Position numbers and translations under genes: made by a program. From JACRGC01 sp035288785 (GTDB lineage: Archaea; Micrarchaeota; Micrarchaeia; Norongarragalinales; SBBD01), in the NCBI GenBank assembly GCA_035288785.1, contig DATDZF010000053.1, positions 1 to 11,765 of the forward strand: a DNA stretch of 11,765 nucleotides, written 5' to 3'. Each line of letters begins with the position of its first letter. The stretch's first letter is position 1. This document shows, piece by piece, positions 1 through 5,900 of this stretch. The notes below the pieces were generated by a model that did no database searches, had not been told where the DNA came from, and saw only the letters and a program-made list of their open reading frames with translations.

Positions 1-1
1 G

Positions 2-415
2 GCAGGCGCCCAGCCTTCTCTAGCCGATGCTGCAAACACAAAGCTGGAAGCACAGCTGATTTCCCTTAAAAACGAATTAATTGCGGTTTCGCAGAATGTT
101 AAAATGCTCAAGGATTCGTTCTCGCAGGGCATTGACGTCTCAACAGAGGTCGATTTGACGCCGGTCCTAAGGAAAATGGATGAGTTGGAATCCAAGATCG
201 GGCAAGGTGCGGCGCACTCACAGGAAAGCGCGCCGAATTTCAGCGCGCCCTCCTCAATTCCAACCGAGAGGCTCATTGACCAGCGCCAGATCCTTGAGGA
301 AATCCAGCAGAATGTGCACATTTTCGAAACATTCGAGCTCTCCGACCGCGCGAAAATAGTGGTGGACCGTTTGAGCATGCTCGTGAAAAGGGCGATTGCG
401 GCTTATTCGGTGTAA
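2..415 (+). CDS. Coiled-coil protein of unknown function, 5'-truncated by the window
   Basis: The reading frame is open from the first bases of the window to a TAA at 413-415, giving at least 137 residues. The ATG at 104 is an internal methionine, because the frame continues upstream without a stop (it reads AGAQPSLADAANTKLEAQLI and on). The visible part has heptad-like stretches (KLEAQLISLKNELIAVSQNV and VLRKMDELESKIG), then a Ser/Pro/Ala-rich spacer (around SAPNFSAPSSIP), then a charged helical C-terminus ending AIAAYSV. I recognise no catalytic motif, membrane segment or cysteine. It could be a structural or accessory coiled-coil protein; the missing N-terminus may carry the informative domain. 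A gap of 137 bp separates it from hel308, so co-transcription is possible but not shown. I do not assign a function. Confidence 0.72.
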   Translation, partial: AGAQPSLADAANTKLEAQLISLKNELIAVSQNVKMLKDSFSQGIDVSTEVDLTPVLRKMDELESKIGQGAAHSQESAPNFSAPSSIPTERLIDQRQILEEIQQNVHIFETFELSDRAKIVVDRLSMLVKRAIAAYSV

Positions 416-513
416 TTGGAAGCAGCGGATAATGCGATGCAGAATGGATGCGGAATATATTTTTCCAAGGTCACGTGCACCAAATTTCCCAACCCCTCGC
501 TTCCACTGCCCCA

Positions 514-527
514 TTTAACTATTTTTT
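514..527 (+). promoter_or_regulatory. Putative TATA element for hel308
   Basis: The sequence TTTAACTATTTTTT lies about 26-39 nt before the ATG at 553, within a spacer that is otherwise of mixed composition. That distance fits an archaeal TATA box followed by transcription starting only a few bases before the ATG. A comparable CTATTTTT core precedes trm1. No strong Shine-Dalgarno sequence is seen before the ATG, although AGGT occurs at 535-538. The rest of the 416-552 spacer holds only a short imperfect direct repeat (GATGCAGAAT at 436-445 and GATGCGGAAT at 447-456) and nothing else I can support. Confidence 0.4.
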
Positions 528-552
528 CAATTAAAGGTCTACCGGAAGCCAT

Positions 553-2625
553 ATGCCCGATTTCAACCTTGAAGATATGCTGAAAAGGATCGGCTATGAC
601 AATTTGAACCCCATGCAGGCAAAGGCAGTTGCGGATGGATTCCTTGATTGCAAAAAAGCGCTGGTGTGCGCCCCGACCGCCTCTGGGAAGACGCTCCTTG
701 CAACCCTTGCGATAATCAGGAATTTCCAGGAGACGAAGAGCAAGGCAATCTACGTCGTCCCGCTAAAAGCGCTCGCCTCTGAAAAGTATGAGGAATACTC
801 GCATTTGCTCTCACAGTTTGGCATGAAGGCGGCACTTTCAACCTCAGATTTCGATTCCTCCTCGGACGACCTCGTGCTTGCGGATGTTGTCATCTCCACG
901 ATAGAAAAGCTTGATTCGCTATTGCGCCATAAGGTGGATTGGCTAAAAAGCGCAAACCTTGCAATCGTTGACGAAGCGCACCTCCTGAACGACGATTCGA
1001 GGGGCGCCACGCTTGAGATAGTGATGGTCAAGCTCCTCAACTTGAACGTAAAGTTGGTCGCACTTTCCGCCACAATCTCAAATTCAGGCGAAATTGCCGC
1101 CTGGCTGAATGCAAAACTATTCCAAAGCGCTTACCGCCCTACAAAATTAGTATATGGAATTTGCGCTGATTCAAAAATCACATACTTTGACAAGGAAAAG
1201 GGGGAGACCGGCGCCGAAAAGCTTTCCTCCAAGGATTCCCTCAATGAAATTGCGCTAAGATGCCTGGATAGGAAGGGCCAAAGCCTCGTGTTCGTCGCCT
1301 CCCGAAGGAATGCGGAAAGCATCGCAACGGATTTGGGGCTCGCGATTTTCCCGAAATTGGCCCCGGGGGAAAAGGAGAAGTTGGAGGATATTTCGCAAAA
1401 GGCCCTGAAAACCTTCCCCACGCCGACAATGCAGTGCAAGGCGCTGGCCGCATGCATACGAAATGGCGTTGCATTCCACCATGCAGGCATTCCTTCAAAG
1501 CAGCGCTCGCTCATCCAGGAAGGGTTCAAGAAGGATAGGGCAATCAAGGCGATTTGCGCAACAACCACCCTTGCGATGGGGATAGATTATCCCGCATCAT
1601 ATGTGGTAGTGAGGGATTTGAAGCGCTTCACGGGCGCATTCTCGGAATTCATACCCAATTTCGAGGTGCAGCAAATGTCCGGAAGGGCGGGCCGCCCAAG
1701 GTACGATAAGGAGGGCGTTGCGATTTTGATGTGCGCCCCAAAGGATAGGGAATACGTGCTTGAGAATTACATCTACGGGGATGCCGAAAAGATATATTCC
1801 AAGCTGGCAAATGCGGCATTCCTTAGGATGCACTGCCTTGGCCTTATCGCATCCGAGTATTGCAATTCCTTCAAATCGCTCTTCTTGTTTTTTGAAAGGT
1901 CGCTCTTTGCGCACCAGTATGGGAAAACCGAGGAGCTCTTCGAGATGATTGAAGGCGTTGTGTTCGAGCTTAGGGAAATGGGATTCATAACTGAAAGGAA
2001 ATCCGGGAGCCTCATCCCAACTCCGCTTGGGAAGCGCGTATCTGAGCTTTACATAGACCCCCTATCCGCAAGCGAATTTGTGGATTTCATCAAGCTAAAA
2101 GAGCCAAAAGGCGTGCTTGATTTCCTGTATGCCATAAATTCGGCAACAGAAATGGTCCCGCTTGTTTCCGTCAAGCGCTCCGAGGAAATGGCGCTTTTTG
2201 CGGAAGCGGAAAAGCTGGAGCTTAGCAAGTACCTGGAGTCCCATTATGATGAGCGCACCTTCCTTGACAAGTACAAGAGCTCAAAACTCCTCGATGGCTG
2301 GATTTCCGAATTGACCGAAGAGCAGATCCTGGGGGAATTCGGACTGCCGCCGGGGATTTTGGCGGCAAGGGTTCGGAACGCGAAGTGGCTTGCATATTCG
2401 ATCTCGGAACTCGCATATATGATGAATGAAACCGAAGTATACCGGCTTGCTCGGAGGATGAGCCGGCGCATTAGCCATGGGATAAAAGAGGAGCTCCTAA
2501 ATATTTGCCGCGTGAAGGGGATAGGAAGGGCGAGGGGAAGGAAACTTTTCAATGCAGGGATAAGGACGGCAGAGGACTATGCTGGGATGGCAAGGGAGGA
2601 TGTAAGGGCGATCCTTAGGGCATAG
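553..2625 (+). CDS. hel308: Hel308-type ATP-dependent DNA helicase (Ski2-like, SF2)
   Basis: This 690-residue protein has the full superfamily-2 helicase motif set in order: Q-motif-like LNPMQAKAV (18-26), Walker A APTASGKT (40-47), motif Ia VVPLKALASEKYE (68-80), DEAH (140-143), SAT (172-174), motif IV LVFVASRR (245-252), FHHAG (308-312), motif V ATTTLAMGIDYPA (336-348) and motif VI QMSGRAGRP (374-382). A winged-helix and ratchet-like region follows, with TPLGKRVSELYIDPLSA at 490-506, and the end is a helix-hairpin-helix segment (GIGRARGRKLF from 656). Length and architecture match Hel308/Hjm, which unwinds forked DNA 3' to 5' at stalled forks. Motifs II (DEAH rather than the usual DEIH/DEVH) and V (MGIDYPA rather than AGVNLPA) are atypical for classical Hel308, so a related Ski2 subfamily is the main alternative. 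The ATG at 553 fits the upstream TATA-like element. A diverged copy of the gene's 3' end follows the stop. Confidence 0.9.
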   Translation: MPDFNLEDMLKRIGYDNLNPMQAKAVADGFLDCKKALVCAPTASGKTLLATLAIIRNFQETKSKAIYVVPLKALASEKYEEYSHLLSQFGMKAALSTSDFDSSSDDLVLADVVISTIEKLDSLLRHKVDWLKSANLAIVDEAHLLNDDSRGATLEIVMVKLLNLNVKLVALSATISNSGEIAAWLNAKLFQSAYRPTKLVYGICADSKITYFDKEKGETGAEKLSSKDSLNEIALRCLDRKGQSLVFVASRRNAESIATDLGLAIFPKLAPGEKEKLEDISQKALKTFPTPTMQCKALAACIRNGVAFHHAGIPSKQRSLIQEGFKKDRAIKAICATTTLAMGIDYPASYVVVRDLKRFTGAFSEFIPNFEVQQMSGRAGRPRYDKEGVAILMCAPKDREYVLENYIYGDAEKIYSKLANAAFLRMHCLGLIASEYCNSFKSLFLFFERSLFAHQYGKTEELFEMIEGVVFELREMGFITERKSGSLIPTPLGKRVSELYIDPLSASEFVDFIKLKEPKGVLDFLYAINSATEMVPLVSVKRSEEMALFAEAEKLELSKYLESHYDERTFLDKYKSSKLLDGWISELTEEQILGEFGLPPGILAARVRNAKWLAYSISELAYMMNETEVYRLARRMSRRISHGIKEELLNICRVKGIGRARGRKLFNAGIRTAEDYAGMAREDVRAILRA

Positions 2626-2860
2626 GGGGAATGGCCCCATTGCATGGTTGGTCGAGAGAAGGATGCGGGAGGGGATCCTTCAGGCATGGGGGAAAAGTTT
2701 GAAGGGCATGCGGAGATGGCACGGGAGGATGTATCGGCGATATTGCGTACCTGAAATAACCTTGCGAAAACCAGCTCAAGGAGCTCAAATTGGATATGGG
2801 GACTTTGGAAGGTTCGGATTCAATTCAATCGCCCTCTGATGCGAATTTTGCCAGAGAGAT
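2626..2860. other. Spacer between hel308 and the giant gene, no intact gene seen
   Basis: Apart from the hel308 tail copy, this spacer shows a small possible hairpin immediately after the helicase stop (GGGG, five bases, CCCC at 2626-2638). There is no T-run after it that would make a clear archaeal terminator. A 63-codon open frame at 2648-2839 has a basic, low-information product, no family resemblance, and overlaps the tail copy in another frame, so I do not call it. No tRNA or other structured RNA is convincing here. Confidence 0.5.
2710..2754 (+). repeat. Diverged second copy of the hel308 3' end, downstream of its stop
   Basis: Bases 2710-2754 align without gaps to the last 45 bases of hel308 (2581-2625), with 31 of 45 identical and 27 of the first 32 identical. 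In translation hel308 ends AGMAREDVRAILRA-stop and this copy reads AEMAREDVSAILRT-stop. The offset is 129 nt, so the copy is also in the helicase reading frame. Most differences are synonymous (AGG/CGG, ATC/ATA, CTT/TTG, AGG/CGT, and TAG/TGA for the stop). An open frame leads into it from an ATG at 2644, but the 36-residue product resembles hel308 only at its end, and no promoter or ribosome site supports it. I read it as a gene-tail remnant, not as an active gene. Confidence 0.7.
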
Positions 2861-2870
2861 ACTTTTTTAA
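2861..2870 (+). promoter_or_regulatory. Putative TATA element for the giant surface-protein gene
   Basis: ACTTTTTTAA sits 31-40 nt before the ATG at 2901, a position expected for an archaeal TATA box with a short leader. The alternative start, TTG at 2871, directly abuts this element and could not be transcribed from it. This is the main reason for preferring the ATG. No Shine-Dalgarno sequence is apparent before 2901. Confidence 0.4.
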
Positions 2871-2900
2871 TTGCCAGAAGCGATTCCTATTCAGATCCTA

Positions 2901-5900
2901 ATGGTATTTGAGGAGCTTGAGGAGCAATACGAAGGGTTTGCAGCGCCACTCCGGGAACAAGGCATCCCGCTTCCTTCGTTCACAATGATGCTGGGGATAA
3001 TTGCACTGCTCCTTATCCTGATTTTATTCCTATTATTCAACCCATTTGCCGCAAAGATCACCACGCTTAATGTGGAAGTGCTTTTTGGGAAAAAGCCTCT
3101 CGAGCTTGCGCGCGTGGAAGTCCTGAGCTACAACGAGGTGCTTATTTCAGAGGCGCTTACCGGGAAGGACGGGAAAGCGTATTTCGAATCCGTGCCACCA
3201 AGCAATATCATAGTAAGGGCAACCAAGAAGGGAGTTGGCACCGATGAAAAAAAGCTGGCGTCCAACCCGGGCAAGGTCACGCTGGTGCTTGGGGATGGAA
3301 CGGTTAGCGCAAATGCCACAGTCAACATCACCCTCGCGTTGGTTGATGAGTCAACAAAAAATGCGGTCGCATCCGCATCCATAAATTATGCTTTTGCCGA
3401 CGAGCCCAAGAAGAAATACAAGGCGGTTTCCCTAACAGATGGGAAGGCGCGCTTTTCCTTGCCCTTGGAAAGGGCAGTGAACCTTGTGGTGGAGCATCCG
3501 GATTACGATGCGAAATCCCTGACCCTCAAGGCAACAAGGGAGAAGAGGGAATTCGAGGTGAATTTGCGAAGGCGCACCGGGATTGCAACTCCTCTCCCAA
3601 ACATTGATTTCACGTATGGAACGTTGCGTGTTGCAATAGAGGATTCATCCGGCAACCCCCTTGATCCATCTGTCGAGCTCTTCGATGCGACCGTCAATTC
3701 GAAAATAGATACGAAAAAAGCATCAAATGGAAAAGTCTCGTTCCCGGATTTGCTTACAGGCTCCAAATTCTACATTATAGCAAGGCTTGCGGGCTACCTC
3801 GATTACGATGGCTCTTTTACACCCGTTGAAATTGGGAAGAAGAATGAAATTAAGGTCACGATGCGCAGGCTTGGCGAGAAGGGAACTAGCCAGAAAGGGA
3901 CAGTTGTTGTACGGACGCTTGATGAGGAGGATCGGGAGATTCCCGCAAAGGTGCAGGTAGTTTATGGGGAGGAAATAGTCGGGGAGAAGAGCTCATCTGG
4001 AAGGGCGAATTACGACCTCTCGCAGCTTTCTGCACTTCCCAGCTTCAGGTTTTCCGGGATTGCCGAAGGGAGGCTGCAGGCAAACAGTGAAACGTTTTCT
4101 CCGGAGGACGTCCCAGGCGAGATTTCCCTAACGCTCATCACCGCAACTCCCGAAAATTCCGCAAAATTAAAAGTGGTAACTAAGGGAAGGAAAGGCGTGT
4201 TCATTGCCGGGGCTGTGGTAAAAGTTTATTCTGAGATTGAAGGTTTCCATACAAGCGGAATGTCCGATTCCGATGGCGCAATCCAATTCCTGCTTGCTAA
4301 AAACATGAATTACCAGGTGGTTTCCGAATACAATGGCGTCAAGGGCGTTGCCTCAGTTGCGCTTGATGGGGATAAGGAGCTTGTAATATTCCTTGGGGAA
4401 GCGGTCGAAACCGTCAAGGTATCCGCCATTGATGCGATAACGCAAGAGGAGGTGGAGGCGACATTCTATTCGCAATACGTGAACGACACATTTGATTCGT
4501 GCTTTGGGAAGGGCTGCAACCTGTTCGTGAAAACGCTGATTGATGCGCAGATTAAGGTGACCGCTGCCGGCTATCTCGAGCGCACCACCATGTTCAAGCC
4601 CTCGGGCGAGGGCACTGTGCTTGTCATCGACCTCATCCCCATGGACTATGAGGGCACATTCGTCAAATTCATGGGGATTTTCAATTCCATCGGAAGGGAG
4701 GTGCAGGATGTTGAAACTGGCGAGGAATATACCGCAAAAATACTCCTTGCAGCGCCCTTCGCACAAAAGGTCGGCGCATATTTCAGGATAGGCAAGGAAA
4801 CCACCGCGGAAAGCGATGTTGCGGCAATCCCGGGCTATGCCTCAAGGCCATCTGCTACAACCGTGCTGAAATCGGCCTCCTATTCCCAGACTTCCTCGTG
4901 TGCGGACGAACCGGGAACGGAGTTCAAATGGATGAACGCCGAATATGAAAGTGCGGAATCGCAAGAGGTAGGGTTCCGGTTCAAGCTTAAGAGCAATGCG
5001 GAAAGGGAAACCAGCCTTCCCTATTATTACCGCGGTTATGCGGTTAAGGATGGCAATTACCTGCGCGTGCCAGAGGACGAAGAGCTTGGCATGCAGGAAA
5101 AAAGCGCCATTGTGGATTGGTGCAAGGCAAAGGCAAATGAGGGCGAAATATCCATAAGGAAGACCAGTAAATATTCGTGCAACAGCATCGGCTGCCTGAC
5201 AGTTTCACTGGAGCAGGATGGGTTGGAAGGCGCCAAGAATTTCCAGGCAAGGGTTGTGAAGAGCTGCTCTGCAAGCCTGCTCTCCCCAAATTCGTGCCTC
5301 CTTGGCACGCTTAAGGTGAAGGCGAGCTTTAGGCCAAATGATGCAACAAAAGAATTTGGCATTGATATTGGACAATCAGGCAGCAACCTGAAATTCATAA
5401 GTGCGTCCATCAACCAAAAGGCGCAGGATGCACCCCCAGAGTCCAGTGTTGTCCTCCCCCTCGCAAATGAGAAGGAATATACCATCATCGCAGGCTCCCT
5501 CCCGCAAGAGGAGGGGAATGAGAAAATAACGGTTACAGTTGAGGAAGGTGAAGGTGAGCAGACAATTTCGAAAACCCTCGATTTTAAAATTTATGAAAGC
5601 TGCCTTGATGGCACAAAGCAATGCGGGGAAGGGAAGTGCGATGTTATTTGCCTGAAGGATGCATATGATGAGCTAAGCGAGGAGGAAAAGGAGCAGGAGG
5701 AAATTCCGCCGGAGCCAAAATCCGAAATTGAGGGGCAGGAATACTGCAGCGATGGCATTTTCCGGGAGGATTGCGAAATAACCGCAACTCCTAGGGAGGA
5801 ATTGCCTCCGGATGTTTATTTTGAAATCAAGGACGGCAAAATAGTCGCGAAGGGAGCAACAGTAACCGTGGATGAGGATGGCAACCCCGTCGTTACGCCG

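Noticed and set aside
436..456. Imperfect direct repeat GATGCAGAAT / GATGCGGAAT
   Set aside because: Only two short copies in a spacer, with no context pointing to an array or operator.
2626..2638. GGGG-loop-CCCC hairpin after the hel308 stop as a terminator
   Set aside because: It has only four pairs and no following T-run, so it is too weak to call.
2800..2832. GGTTCGGATTC stretch resembling a tRNA T-arm
   Set aside because: No matching acceptor stem, D-arm or anticodon arm could be laid out around it.
2648..2839. 63-codon open frame between hel308 and the giant gene
   Set aside because: The product is basic and low in information, overlaps the hel308 tail copy in another frame, and has no promoter, ribosome site or family pattern.
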